64,000 nucleotides of DNA, from NCBI RefSeq assembly GCF_020786625.1, contig NZ_JAJGRC010000004.1, positions 124,001-188,000 of the forward strand, written 5' to 3'. The translations under genes and the position numbers were made by a program. This stretch comes from Salinicoccus sp. RF5. GTDB lineage: Bacteria > Bacillota > Bacilli > Staphylococcales > Salinicoccaceae. The notes under the pieces were generated by a model, which saw nothing but the letters and a program-made list of their open reading frames with translations, was not told the DNA's origin and made no database searches. Position 1 is the stretch's first letter. Each line of letters starts with the position of its first letter. This document shows, piece after piece, positions 44,463 through 54,190 of this stretch.

Positions 44463-45326
44463 TTATTCTGATTCCGGCATTTCGAGGTTGTGGAGATCAT
44501 GATATCTGCGCCTGGCTTCCACCATCATTTCCTGCATTGTTTCCACATCCTCCGTTTCTATTGCATCTTTCAAAAGATCCATCTGTGACTTGAAGCGGTC
44601 GATGTGGTCAATCAGATAGTCCTTATTCATTACAAATAGTTCCGGCCACAAATTTTCATTGATGTTGGTGATGCGCGTCAAATCCCTGTAACTGTCGCCT
44701 GTATACTGTTTTGTATTCCTCTCTACATCATCGCTGTTGATGAGGGAGAGGGCGATGACGTGTGTCAACTGGCTTGTAAACCCGATGACGTCATCGTGGA
44801 ATTCGGGAGTTACAGAGGAGACATTTTTGAAACCCATCCTTTTGATGAGGGAAGTCATAAGTTCGACATTGTCGTCCCTGTTCCTGTCTGTCAATGTAAA
44901 TAGATAATTTGCGCCCTTGAACACTTCAGCGCTGGAATATTTCAGTCCCCTGTTTTCTCTGCCGGCCATCGGATGACCGAAGACGAAGTCTGCAGATTCA
45001 GGCAGAAGCGGTTCGATCTGTCCTATTATCGAACGTTTTACTCCGGTGACATCCGTCAGGATGACGTTCTCCTTCAGAAGAGGTATGTATTTTTCCACTA
45101 ATGATTTCAGTATGAGTGGATATACTGAAAAAATAATCAGGTCTGCGCGGGGAATTATTTTCTCCGGATCGGTGAACCCCTGCCGGATGATGCCTTCATG
45201 TTCGGCATGCTCCAGTGTATCTTCGTCTACGTCAATTGCGTATACAGTGTGTTCGCGGGCGTTTTCCCTCAAGGATAATGCGAACGAGCCGCCAATGTTT
45301 CCGAGGCCTACTATGACAATGTTCAT
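44463..45326 (-). CDS. tyrA: Prephenate dehydrogenase
   Basis: A 287-residue NAD-dependent enzyme for tyrosine synthesis, giving 4-hydroxyphenylpyruvate. NAD site VIVGLGNIGGSFA, DVTGVKRSI and the catalytic GHPMAGRE (about residues 117-124) are present. GGAGG precedes ATG 45326. It ends soon after the helical dimer domain and so lacks the C-terminal ACT domain of Bacillus TyrA (about 370 residues), suggesting no direct feedback by tyrosine. It is divergent from the aro operon. Confidence 0.93.
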   Translation of the reverse strand: MNIVIVGLGNIGGSFALSLRENAREHTVYAIDVDEDTLEHAEHEGIIRQGFTDPEKIIPRADLIIFSVYPLILKSLVEKYIPLLKENVILTDVTGVKRSIIGQIEPLLPESADFVFGHPMAGRENRGLKYSSAEVFKGANYLFTLTDRNRDDNVELMTSLIKRMGFKNVSSVTPEFHDDVIGFTSQLTHVIALSLINSDDVERNTKQYTGDSYRDLTRITNINENLWPELFVMNKDYLIDHIDRFKSQMDLLKDAIETEDVETMQEMMVEARRRYHDLHNLEMPESE

Positions 45327-45412
45327 TCCTATACCTCCACTTTCATTCATATTAGAGTAGTATAAACGGAAATAAATGTTTAAGCAATATAGACATTTCT
45401 GATAATTCTGTA

Positions 45413-45441
45413 TTGACAAAATAATATTAGGGGGATATAAT
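45413..45441 (+). promoter_or_regulatory. Consensus SigA promoter of the aro operon
   Basis: TTGACA (45413-45418), 17 bases, TATAAT (45436-45441). The predicted transcript begins near 45448, leaving about 280 bases of leader. A 12-of-15 CodY-like sequence lies just upstream at 45393-45407. Confidence 0.88.
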
Positions 45442-45473
45442 GACTCTCAACACATCTCAAAAGAGGCGATTAT

Positions 45474-45527
45474 ATGTTACACATTAAACAACAACAGCAT
45501 AATCGATTTTACTTTAGCTATTTTTGA
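45474..45527 (+). CDS. Phe/Tyr-rich leader peptide
   Basis: A 17-residue open frame, MLHIKQQQHNRFYFSYF, preceded by GAGGCG at suitable spacing. Five of the last six residues are Phe or Tyr. It stands between the promoter and a set of alternative hairpins before the DAHP synthase gene, the classic arrangement of a ribosome-mediated attenuator as in enterobacterial pheA. It reads as a control peptide, not a functional protein. Confidence 0.8.
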   Translation: MLHIKQQQHNRFYFSYF

Positions 45528-45530
45528 TAC

Positions 45531-45700
45531 CGTTTGTACCCATCATTGCGTACAAACGTAAAACAAATTTGTTTGTATCAGTGATGGCTAAAGCATTTTG
45601 TGATGTCTAGCCATTTATATAAATAAGTGGCTAGGGTTCAGGTATATCATTTTATCAAATTCCACCGTCACTTATTTATACAATGAGTGGCGGTTTTATT
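45531..45700 (+). promoter_or_regulatory. Attenuator with six chained alternative hairpins
   Basis: P1: 45531-45539 with 45550-45558. P2: 45540-45557 with 45571-45587. P3: 45584-45590 with 45608-45614. A: 45608-45618 with 45623-45633. B: 45618-45631 with 45667-45680 (14 bp, one GT). C: 45665-45674 with 45684-45693, then TTTTATTT, an intrinsic terminator. Each neighbour in the chain shares a strand, so P1, P3 and B exclude P2, A and C. Ribosome position on the leader peptide could choose between the sets. Confidence 0.75.
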
Positions 45701-45729
45701 TATACAAATTCTATTGGGAGGTCTTTATT

Positions 45730-46767
45730 ATGATAATTCATGTTGCGCATGGTTCAAAAGAGAAGGAGATTCAGGAGCTGGTCAATAATATAGAAGCAGC
45801 TGGTTTCGGGGTGAACCGTTCGGATGGCAAGAACCGGACTGTGATCGGGTTGATCGGTGATACTTCAAGAGTGACTGAGAACGATTTCGCGAAATACAAG
45901 ATAGTGGATGGCGTACACCGCATCCAGGCACCCTACAAAAAGGCGAACAGGCAGTTCCACGAGGACGATAGTGTGATTGACATCGATGGTGTCAAAGTAG
46001 GCGCAGAAAACTTCCTGGTATGTGCAGGGCCATGTTCTGTTGAAAACGAGGACGATATGGTGGCGCTCGGCAAGAAGCTTAAAGCCGCAGGTGCAAACAC
46101 TTTCCGCGGCGGTGCTTTCAAGCCAAGAACATCTCCATACGCTTTCCAGGGGCTCGGTCTCGAGGGGCTGCGCATCCTTAATGTAGTAAAGGAAGAAACA
46201 GGTCTTCCAATCGTATCCGAGCTGATGTCTACAGACTACCTCGATGAATTCGTCGAATCTGTCGATGTCATCCAGGTGGGCGCCCGTAACATGCAGAACT
46301 TCGATCTGCTCAAAGCAATCGGTGAAACGGATAAACCGGTACTTCTCAAGCGTGGCATGTCTGCAACGATGAAAGAATGGTTGATGTCTGCAGAATACGT
46401 CATGGCCGGGGGCAATGACAACGTCATCTTCTGTGAAAGGGGCGTCCGCACTTTCGAGACTGCCACCCGCAATACACTCGATCTTCAAGCTGTACCGGTC
46501 ATCCAGAAGGAGTCCCACCTGCCTATAGTCATCGATCCAAGTCACGCAGCAGGTGTTAGGCACATCATCCCGTCCATGGCCAAAGCGGCAGTAATGTCTG
46601 GAGCGAACGGCCTCCAGATAGAAGTACACGAAGACCCTGAAAATGCATGGAGTGATGGACAGCAGTGCCTGACTCCTGATGAGTTTGCAGAACTGATGCA
46701 GACGATCGATATGCTGCTTGAGATAGAAAAGAAGACAGCGACAGGAAAGCAGATCGTCCAGCAATAA
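45730..46767 (+). CDS. aroA: DAHP synthase, type I-beta
   Basis: A 345-residue 3-deoxy-D-arabino-heptulosonate-7-phosphate synthase, the first step of the shikimate pathway (called aroA or aroF/aroG in different genera). An N-terminal ferredoxin-like regulatory domain (about residues 1-68) precedes the barrel with VCAGPCSVE (about 96-104), [17 protein letters not shown] (about 122-138), LLKRGMSAT and IDPSHAAG. The I-beta enzymes with this N-terminal domain are often inhibited by Tyr or Phe. TGGGAGG precedes the ATG. Confidence 0.95.
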   Translation: MIIHVAHGSKEKEIQELVNNIEAAGFGVNRSDGKNRTVIGLIGDTSRVTENDFAKYKIVDGVHRIQAPYKKANRQFHEDDSVIDIDGVKVGAENFLVCAGPCSVENEDDMVALGKKLKAAGANTFRGGAFKPRTSPYAFQGLGLEGLRILNVVKEETGLPIVSELMSTDYLDEFVESVDVIQVGARNMQNFDLLKAIGETDKPVLLKRGMSATMKEWLMSAEYVMAGGNDNVIFCERGVRTFETATRNTLDLQAVPVIQKESHLPIVIDPSHAAGVRHIIPSMAKAAVMSGANGLQIEVHEDPENAWSDGQQCLTPDEFAELMQTIDMLLEIEKKTATGKQIVQQ

Positions 46768-46790
46768 ATCCAGGTTAAGGAGGGATGACC

Positions 46791-47084
46791 ATGAATGAAC
46801 ATGAAAAATTGAGGCGTAGAATCGACGAGCTGGATGCAGAACTGATTGCGATATTTGAAGCAAGAATGGAAGTTGCAGGCCGTATTGCAGAATACAAGAT
46901 GGAAAATGACATTCCCGTATTTGATGAAGCGCGGGAAGAGCAGGTCATTTGTAAAAATGTAGGAAGATTACAGGATCAGAGCTTGGAGGTTTATGCCGCT
47001 TCATTTTTCAGCCACCTCATGGCACTCTCCAGAAAGCGGCAACATGAAAACCTGAAGAATTACCCACTCTCCCATAAACTATAA
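46791..47084 (+). CDS. aroQ: Chorismate mutase, AroQ type
   Basis: A 97-residue all-helical mutase turning chorismate into prephenate for Phe and Tyr. LRRRIDELDAELI and the helix LMALSRKRQ carry typical active-site Arg/Lys/Gln positions. ATG 46791 follows AGGAGGG; the ATG at 46785 overlaps that site. In many Bacilli this domain is fused to DAHP synthase; here it is a separate gene 23 bases downstream, likely forming a complex with it. Confidence 0.9.
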   Translation: MNEHEKLRRRIDELDAELIAIFEARMEVAGRIAEYKMENDIPVFDEAREEQVICKNVGRLQDQSLEVYAASFFSHLMALSRKRQHENLKNYPLSHKL

Positions 47085-47117
47085 AAAATAGCCTGCGATC
47101 CTATCGCAGGCTATTTT
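47085..47117. terminator. Bidirectional terminator between aroQ and metA
   Basis: AAAATAGCCTGCGAT and its complement with a three-base loop. The right arm overlaps the metA stop. Confidence 0.93.
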
Positions 47118-48025
47118 AATTCTGTCAGGTCATAGTAGGTATTCTGATAAGTTTCGTTGATCCAGTTGCTGAAAAGGAGATGGCCATGGCTTTTCCAGCT
47201 GAATATTGGAGCCGCCGTCGGATTGTCTTCAGGGAAGTAGTTGTGTGGGATGGCAATCTCACGGCCGCTGGCCAGATCGCGGTCATATTCATTCTTTAGT
47301 GTATCCCTTTCATATTCCAGATGGCCAAATATGAACAGATCCCGCTGATCCTCTGTACTCAGGATGTCCGGGCCGAATTGCGGATGTGAGGTGAGGACTT
47401 TCAATTCCTCAGTGCCATCTATCGCATCCATATCTACCTGGGTGTGACGTGACTGGGGCACCTGATACACATCATCAAACCCTCTGAGAAGGGGATGGGT
47501 CGGCATCAGGTTATTATAGTCGAAGACGCCGAACAACTTGGTGGGCAAAATTGATTTCTGTATGCCAAAGTAGTGGTTCAAGGCGAATTGGGCGCCCCAA
47601 CAGATGAAGAACCTGGAGAAGACGTGGGTTCTTGACCACTCGATGATGTCACGCAGTTCTTCGATGTAATCGACTTGATCAAAATCGAGCTTCTCCACTG
47701 GTGCACCTGTGACGATCATGCCATCATAACGCCGATTGCGCACTTCGTCCAAGTTGTGGTAGTACTTCTGAAGGTGGCTGGTCGGCGTATTTTTGCTGTG
47801 GTGTGTGGTCATATACATAAAATCGATATCTATCTGCAACGGTGTATTGCCCAGAAGGCGCAAAAGATGAAGTTCCGTTTCCTCTTTTTTAGGCATCAGG
47901 TTCAAAATCAACATACGCAGCGGACGTATATCCTGTGTATGCGCACGGGTCGCTTCTATTGTATATACATTTTCTTTATGGAGGCGCTCCCGTACCGGGA
48001 GGCCTTCAATGATTTTTATAGGCAT
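47111..48025 (-). CDS. metA: Homoserine O-acyltransferase
   Basis: A 304-residue MetA-family enzyme activating homoserine with an acyl-CoA for methionine synthesis. LILNLMPKKEETE (about residues 39-51), TGAPVE, and the nucleophile Cys in FICWGAQFALNHYFG (about 140-154) are visible, as is FGHLEYE. It is paired with an O-acetylhomoserine sulfhydrylase, so acetyl is the likely acyl group. The ATG begins on the base right after the metY stop, so it depends on coupled translation. Confidence 0.94.
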   Translation of the reverse strand: MPIKIIEGLPVRERLHKENVYTIEATRAHTQDIRPLRMLILNLMPKKEETELHLLRLLGNTPLQIDIDFMYMTTHHSKNTPTSHLQKYYHNLDEVRNRRYDGMIVTGAPVEKLDFDQVDYIEELRDIIEWSRTHVFSRFFICWGAQFALNHYFGIQKSILPTKLFGVFDYNNLMPTHPLLRGFDDVYQVPQSRHTQVDMDAIDGTEELKVLTSHPQFGPDILSTEDQRDLFIFGHLEYERDTLKNEYDRDLASGREIAIPHNYFPEDNPTAAPIFSWKSHGHLLFSNWINETYQNTYYDLTELK

Positions 48026-49466
<1,441 letters not shown>

Positions 49467-49555
49467 AAATATTTGATTAGAGACTATGTTACTATAATGG
49501 AGGACAATTTGTCAAACACTTTTAAAAATTTAAATAATGGAGAGGAGGAGAGGAT

Positions 49556-49822
49556 ATGATCGATTTCCTGGTCATCATTCTGATGGTCATAGCTCTTGTG
49601 CTTTTCGTTTTGAGCCGTCATCAATTGGACAGGACCAAAAAAAGCATGTCTGAACATAATTACATTGAAGAATTGTATAGCCGGGTTTCAAAAGCGCATG
49701 GGGCGGGGAAGACGAAAGAGGAGATAATTACAATGATGAAGAAGGACTATAGGCTCGATGAGGATGAAGCGGAATACATATATCATCGGACACCAGATAT
49801 CCAGAAGGAGGATAAATCATGA
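49556..49822 (+). CDS. Small membrane-anchored protein coupled to an esterase
   Basis: An 88-residue protein. One N-terminal membrane helix (about residues 3-20) is followed by a basic linker and a helical, charged cytoplasmic part (SEHNYIEELYSRVSKAHG, then KEEIITMMKKDYRLDEDEAEYIYHR). GGAGAGGAGG precedes the ATG. Its stop overlaps the esterase start by four bases. It may tether or regulate the esterase. I do not recognise the family. Confidence 0.8.
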   Translation: MIDFLVIILMVIALVLFVLSRHQLDRTKKSMSEHNYIEELYSRVSKAHGAGKTKEEIITMMKKDYRLDEDEAEYIYHRTPDIQKEDKS

Positions 49823-50562
49823 AAATCGTAAAGCCTGAAGCGTTGAACTATGGAAGTGGCCCCAGGGCAGTCATGCTGCTCCATTCCTTCACCGGAACGG
49901 TCAGGGACATGAAGCCGTTGGCCCAGCACCTTGAGCAGCACGAATATACCGTCCATGTACCAAGCTTCGAGGGACATGGCATGGGACCGGAGGCACTTGT
50001 ACAGAGCAGCCCTGAAGATTGGTGGAAAAATGTATTGGATGGATATGATCAGCTCAAGGATCAAGGGCATGAAAGCATAGCAGTCGGCGGTGTTTCCCTG
50101 GGCGGTGTGCTCGCCCTCAGGGCAGCCGAGGAACTCGACAGCATCAATGGCATTGTGGCCATGTCTGTGCCCCAGGGCAGAGATGTTGGGGATATAAACA
50201 GAAGAGTCCTGAACTATACGAAGAACTTCCTGAAGTTTACTGGAGAAGATGATGAAAAGATCATGGAGAGGGTCCAGTACTACAAGGACAATCCGATGGA
50301 AAGTCTGGATGACTTCCGGAAGCTGATCGACGAAGTACATGGGAATCTTGGAGATATTGGTGTTCCGGCAGCAGTCAAGTATGGAGGGAAGGATGCGGAA
50401 GCATACATGGACAGTGCGAAACATATATATGATGGCATTAGCCATAATGAAAAGACATTGCAGTCCTATGCGGACACCGGCCACCTGATGACGAGGGGCG
50501 GAGATCAGCAAGCGCTTTTTGAGGATACCCGGAAGTTCTTCGATTCGCTCGACTGGCAGTGA
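49819..50562 (+). CDS. Alpha/beta-hydrolase carboxylesterase (Est30-like)
   Basis: A 247-residue serine esterase. The oxyanion region LLHSFTGT (about residues 20-27), nucleophile elbow GVSLGG with Ser about 94, and the catalytic His in DTGHLM (about 219-224) match Geobacillus Est30-type thermophilic esterases and monoglyceride lipases. The acid is probably the Asp in YGGKDAE. It is coupled to the upstream small membrane protein. Confidence 0.92.
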   Translation: MKIVKPEALNYGSGPRAVMLLHSFTGTVRDMKPLAQHLEQHEYTVHVPSFEGHGMGPEALVQSSPEDWWKNVLDGYDQLKDQGHESIAVGGVSLGGVLALRAAEELDSINGIVAMSVPQGRDVGDINRRVLNYTKNFLKFTGEDDEKIMERVQYYKDNPMESLDDFRKLIDEVHGNLGDIGVPAAVKYGGKDAEAYMDSAKHIYDGISHNEKTLQSYADTGHLMTRGGDQQALFEDTRKFFDSLDWQ

Positions 50563-50671
50563 CGAAGATAAAATGATGGGAGAAGGTCTTTCTTCATTTG
50601 CCAACCTTCTTCAATAAGTTTAATATGAAGTTATTGTTTTTAAAATATTAAGATAATTCGGAGTGGTCAAA

Positions 50672-51742
50672 TTGCAGAATTTCAGACAAGCCTTGAAGAT
50701 AGGCTTTGCCTATACAGGTGTAGTAGTTGGAGCGGGGTTCTCCACCGGACAGGAGATACTCCAGTTTTTCACAAATAATGGTGCAGTGAGCATCTTTGCG
50801 ATATTATTGTCAGGTCTTTTGATACTTTTTACTGGTAAATGGACAGCGGATGTCGGTTTCGACATCAAGGCGGAGTCCCATGTGGATTCCCTCCTGAACA
50901 TGTTCGGGAATATATTCGGACGGATCATCGACATTGTGCTTGCGTTCTTCCTGTATGGAGTAGCCGTCATCATGTTTGCCGGCGCAGGCTCGACCTTCTA
51001 TGAAAGTTTTGGTGTAGCACCATGGATCGGGTCGCTCATACTGATTATCGGCGTCTATATCACATTGAATATGGGCTTCAACCGGATTGTCCTGGCTCTC
51101 GGAGCCATCACGCCGTACTTGCTTGCACTTGTGGTGATCATTGCTGTCGTCAATTTCCTGAGTCCAGCTGTATCACTTGGTGAAGTGGATCAACATGCCC
51201 AACCTTCTGAAACGACGTTCGGGCCGTGGTGGTGGGATGCCATTACATATAGCGGCTTTACGATTGCGGTAGCCTTCAGCTTCCTTACGATGATGGGTTC
51301 TGATTCAAGTTCAAGGAAAGTAGCTGGCTGGGGCGGCATGATAGGGAGCATCATCATCATTCTGCTCATGTTCCTCATTAATAATGGCCTGTTGGCCCGT
51401 ATGGACCAGGTGAATGAATTTGAACTGCCGATGCTGCTTCTGGCCAACGAAATCCATCCGATACTCGGCTTCCTGCTCTCGATAGCGATGCTGCTTGTCA
51501 TCTACAATACAGCTGTCGGCATGCTGTACCCGTTTCTTGTCAGGTTCAGCCAGCCGAAGAGCCGTCGCTACAATATCCTGCTGCCGAGTGCGCTGGTTCT
51601 CGGCTACTTCCTCAGCTTCGTAGGTTTTGCCGACCTTGTGGGGACTGTCTATCCGGTGATGGGCTATGTGGGATTACTGCTCGGTTTGGCGATGTTCTTC
51701 AAATGGATCAAACTTATGATGGCAAAGAAAGCTCCTCAATGA
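50672..51742 (+). CDS. YkvI-family membrane transporter
   Basis: A 356-residue protein with about ten helices. The start FRQALKIGFAYTGVVVGAGFSTGQEILQFF (split, about residues 3-32) is the conserved family motif, and TMMGSDSSSRKVAGWGGMIG lies in the middle. YkvI proteins are uncharacterised and belong to the amino acid-polyamine-organocation fold. I chose TTG 50672, five bases after CGGAGTGG; GTG 50663 overlaps that site. Confidence 0.88.
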   Translation: MQNFRQALKIGFAYTGVVVGAGFSTGQEILQFFTNNGAVSIFAILLSGLLILFTGKWTADVGFDIKAESHVDSLLNMFGNIFGRIIDIVLAFFLYGVAVIMFAGAGSTFYESFGVAPWIGSLILIIGVYITLNMGFNRIVLALGAITPYLLALVVIIAVVNFLSPAVSLGEVDQHAQPSETTFGPWWWDAITYSGFTIAVAFSFLTMMGSDSSSRKVAGWGGMIGSIIIILLMFLINNGLLARMDQVNEFELPMLLLANEIHPILGFLLSIAMLLVIYNTAVGMLYPFLVRFSQPKSRRYNILLPSALVLGYFLSFVGFADLVGTVYPVMGYVGLLLGLAMFFKWIKLMMAKKAPQ

Positions 51743-51753
51743 TGAGGAGCTTT
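51728..51753. terminator. Terminator between convergent ykvI-like and cysteine hydrolase genes
   Basis: AAAGCTCCTCA and TGAGGAGCTTT with a four-base loop. Confidence 0.9.
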
Positions 51754-51755
51754 CT

Positions 51756-52286
51756 TCATTTTCCATCCTTTCCTATGATGAAGACATTCATATTGGAGAG
51801 GACATCAATTGTCTTATCATGAAGTGTCCTATCAGTACTGGCTGATAGATCTTTGTTGAGTGTGATGTCTGCCTGGGGAAAAATATTCTGGATGACCATG
51901 ATGTTTGCAAGTACGCAGACATTCGTCTCTGCACCGACAAATTCCACGGTGCGGTTGGTCTCTACTTCATCGCCATACTTCTTCTGGATTTTCCGCGCTT
52001 CTTCAGGAGGGATGCCGTAGAATGTCTTTACATATTCATCTCCGTGGTCTTCGAGCGGCTGGCGGAACTGCGGAAAGATTTCCTCATCGAAGCGGATGCT
52101 TTCCAGGCTCCGCTTCTCCTGTTCAAATTCCGGATAGAGATTGCGGGTATAGAGGACGGACTCGCCCTCATCTATAGCCTGTCGTATACGCGCTTCGATG
52201 CCATCCCGCACTTCTTTAGTGGATTCTGCGTACCCTGTGCCATTTTCATCAAATATATCATTTTGAAGATCTATTGCAATGAGCAT
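51756..52286 (-). CDS. Isochorismatase-like cysteine hydrolase
   Basis: A 176-residue amidohydrolase of the isochorismatase/nicotinamidase fold. Catalytic Asp6 in AIDLQNDIF, Lys in VKTFYG (about residue 87) and Cys in GAETNVCVLANIM (about 124) form the triad. The cis-peptide VGAETN is typical. Substrate is unknown; small amides or ureides are common. It is divergent from the guanidine-export operon. Confidence 0.9.
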   Translation of the reverse strand: MLIAIDLQNDIFDENGTGYAESTKEVRDGIEARIRQAIDEGESVLYTRNLYPEFEQEKRSLESIRFDEEIFPQFRQPLEDHGDEYVKTFYGIPPEEARKIQKKYGDEVETNRTVEFVGAETNVCVLANIMVIQNIFPQADITLNKDLSASTDRTLHDKTIDVLSNMNVFIIGKDGK

Positions 52287-52407
52287 TCAATCTACTCCTT
52301 TATAATGAAGGTTCATGATATTCATTTACCCATTTACCACTGCTTCATACCCTCTCCCTTGAAAATCCCCCTCATTTTAGTTACCATGCAGGTAATCATA
52401 TAAAAGT

Positions 52408-52526
52408 CGCCTAGGGTTCCGCCATCTGACGATGGGCCTGGTCCGAGAGGCGGCGCATGAAGTTTATTCATGACACGGAAGGATAAAAGCCTGGGAGAAG
52501 ATACCATTCTCTTTCAGGCTTTTTTA
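52408..52526 (+). promoter_or_regulatory. Guanidine-I riboswitch (ykkC class) with terminator
   Basis: CTAGGGTTCCG, CTGGTCCGAGAGG and ACACGGAAGGATAAAAGCC are the conserved blocks of the guanidine-I aptamer in order. The last block starts a terminator, AAAGCCTGGGAGAA paired with TTCTCTTTCAGGCTTT plus T run (52486-52526). Guanidinium binding should prevent terminator formation and turn on the two SMR genes. Confidence 0.95.
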
Positions 52527-52544
52527 TATTACAGGAGGTAGGAA

Positions 52545-52883
52545 ATGACTAGGCAATGGATTAAAGTTGTAATCGCCAGTGTTTTTGAAGTGGGCTGGGT
52601 TGTCGGTCTCACCCATTCGACGACGTGGTATGAATGGGGAGCCACCCTGATCGCCATATTTTTAAGTTTCTATCTGATGATTGATGCAGGTAAATATCTG
52701 CCGGTAGGCACCGTTTATGCGGTCTTTGTCGGTCTGGGGGCATTCGGTACCGTTTTTTCTGAGATCATTCTTTTTGGTGAACCATTTGTACCTATAAAGA
52801 TCGTTCTGATTTCGCTTATACTTTTTGGAGTGATCGGATTGAAAGTGGTTACCGATGAAAATACTGATGGGGAGGCACGATGA
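52545..52883 (+). CDS. ykkC: SMR-family guanidinium exporter subunit 1
   Basis: A 112-residue, four-helix small multidrug resistance protein. The essential glutamate lies in VIASVFEVGWVVGL (Glu about 14). Placement directly under a guanidine-I riboswitch identifies it as a Gdx/YkkC-type exporter swapping guanidinium for protons. GGAGG precedes the ATG. The next SMR gene overlaps its stop by four bases, so a heterodimer is likely. Confidence 0.93.
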   Translation: MTRQWIKVVIASVFEVGWVVGLTHSTTWYEWGATLIAIFLSFYLMIDAGKYLPVGTVYAVFVGLGAFGTVFSEIILFGEPFVPIKIVLISLILFGVIGLKVVTDENTDGEAR

Positions 52884-53200
52884 CTATGGCATGGATTTCG
52901 CTTATTGTAGCAGGGCTGTTCGAAGTGTGCGGCGTGCTTTCGATAAATAGGCTGCATCGGGACAAATCTCTATTCTCCCTCGTACAGCTGCTGATATTTT
53001 TCGGCCTATCCTTCTTTTTTCTGTCGCTTGCGCTTGAAGTGCTGCCGATGGGTACGACCTATGCAGTATGGACAGGCATCGGAGCTTCTGGAGGAGCGTT
53101 GCTCGGAATGGTTTTCTTCGGGGAATCGAAAGACTGGAAGCGGATCTTCTTCATCATGCTCATCATTTTTGCCGTAGTCGGTCTGAAGTTGGTTTCCTGA
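52880..53200 (+). CDS. ykkD: SMR-family guanidinium exporter subunit 2
   Basis: A 106-residue four-helix SMR protein with its glutamate in IVAGLFEVCGVLSINR (about residue 13), and GTTYAVWTGIGASGGALLG as the helix-3 signature. It is translationally coupled to the preceding SMR gene. Paired SMR proteins insert in opposite orientations; charge bias should differ between the two. It converges on a LysR gene six bases away. Confidence 0.93.
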   Translation: MTMAWISLIVAGLFEVCGVLSINRLHRDKSLFSLVQLLIFFGLSFFFLSLALEVLPMGTTYAVWTGIGASGGALLGMVFFGESKDWKRIFFIMLIIFAVVGLKLVS

Positions 53201-53206
53201 TACTCA

Positions 53207-54091
53207 TCATGAAACTTCGTGTGGCTCAATGGCCGTTTCATTGAGCAGGCTGAGAAGGGCAAGTGTGCTGGCTGAATGGAAGCGCACTTCCGGTGTGAGC
53301 AGATAGAAGTATCTGTCGAGGTTCATGTCATTGTAATCGATGCGCTGTAAACGTCCTGTTTCAAGTTCATGCTGGACGGTGTGTCTTGACAGCACTGAAA
53401 GGCCGATGCCGCTTCCTACGGCGTTCTTTATTGCCTGGGTACTGCTTAAAGTGATTGTTTTAGGCTGTATATCAAGACGTTTGAAAACCTGTTCCTGGTA
53501 ATGCCGGGTACCGGAGCCTTCTTCACGGATCAGCCAGGTTGCCGCATCCGGTTTTTTCAGGGAGGTGTCGGGAAAGGCAGCGTTGGCGACAATATACATG
53601 GAATCCTTGAGAAGATGGGTGACATTGACCCTGGAGTCGGCAATTTCATCTTCGATGATTCCTATATCAAGGTTGGAACTGTTTATGCCTTCCATGATGG
53701 ATGCTGAATTGCTGATCTGCACTTCAGGTACCACCCCCGGATATTTTTCTACGAGCTTTGCGAGTATGGCGGGGAGTATGTACTCTCCATAAGTGTAGCT
53801 TGCACCGATCTTCACAGGACCTTTCGTTTCTTCCTGGAGGTCATGTATGAGATGGTGCATCCTCGACTCGATGGATAAAGCTTCTTTGGCATGATGATAA
53901 TATATCTCTCCAGCTGGGTTCAGACGTATCCCGCGGGTGGAGCGTTCAATTAAAGTGATATCAAGCTCCTCTTCGAGTTGCTTGATATATCCTGATACTG
54001 CGGGCTGTGTCATATGGAGCATATGCGCTGCCCGTGTGAAGCTGCCTTCCTCCACGACTGATACGAATACCTTCGCTACTTGAGTGATCAT
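53207..54091 (-). CDS. LysR-family regulator (YeiE/CysL-like)
   Basis: A 294-residue regulator. HTH: FVSVVEEGSFTRAAHMLHMTQPAVSGYIKQLE split over residues about 9-40. Its effector domain contains GASYTYGEYILPAIL and IREEGSGTRHYQE (about 188-200), typical of the CysL/YeiE group that senses sulfite or related sulfur signals in some bacteria. It is divergent from a YeiH exporter gene, as E. coli yeiE is next to yeiH. GGAGG precedes the ATG. Confidence 0.92.
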   Translation of the reverse strand: MITQVAKVFVSVVEEGSFTRAAHMLHMTQPAVSGYIKQLEEELDITLIERSTRGIRLNPAGEIYYHHAKEALSIESRMHHLIHDLQEETKGPVKIGASYTYGEYILPAILAKLVEKYPGVVPEVQISNSASIMEGINSSNLDIGIIEDEIADSRVNVTHLLKDSMYIVANAAFPDTSLKKPDAATWLIREEGSGTRHYQEQVFKRLDIQPKTITLSSTQAIKNAVGSGIGLSVLSRHTVQHELETGRLQRIDYNDMNLDRYFYLLTPEVRFHSASTLALLSLLNETAIEPHEVS

Positions 54092-54103
54092 ATTTAATCC
54101 TCC

Positions 54104-54119
54104 ATAACCTATTGGTTAT
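54104..54119. promoter_or_regulatory. Candidate operator between lysR and yeiH-like gene
   Basis: ATAACCTATTGGTTAT is a perfect 6-4-6 inverted repeat with the T-N11-A form of LysR sites. It lies 13 bases before the lysR start codon and 70 bases before the transporter start. Confidence 0.6.
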
Positions 54120-54190
54120 AATTAACATAATTATATACTATTTCACTTATGTCTCCCACCATTCTATCATTGAGGTGGGAGGCGAATAAT

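Noticed and set aside
45865-46863. A 332-codon open frame antisense to DAHP synthase
   Set aside because: Its composition is that of a reverse-complement shadow (rich in Cys, His, Arg) and no ribosome site or family motif is present.
49783-50604. A 273-codon open frame antisense to the esterase
   Set aside because: It covers a well-supported hydrolase with intact catalytic residues and shows no domain of its own.
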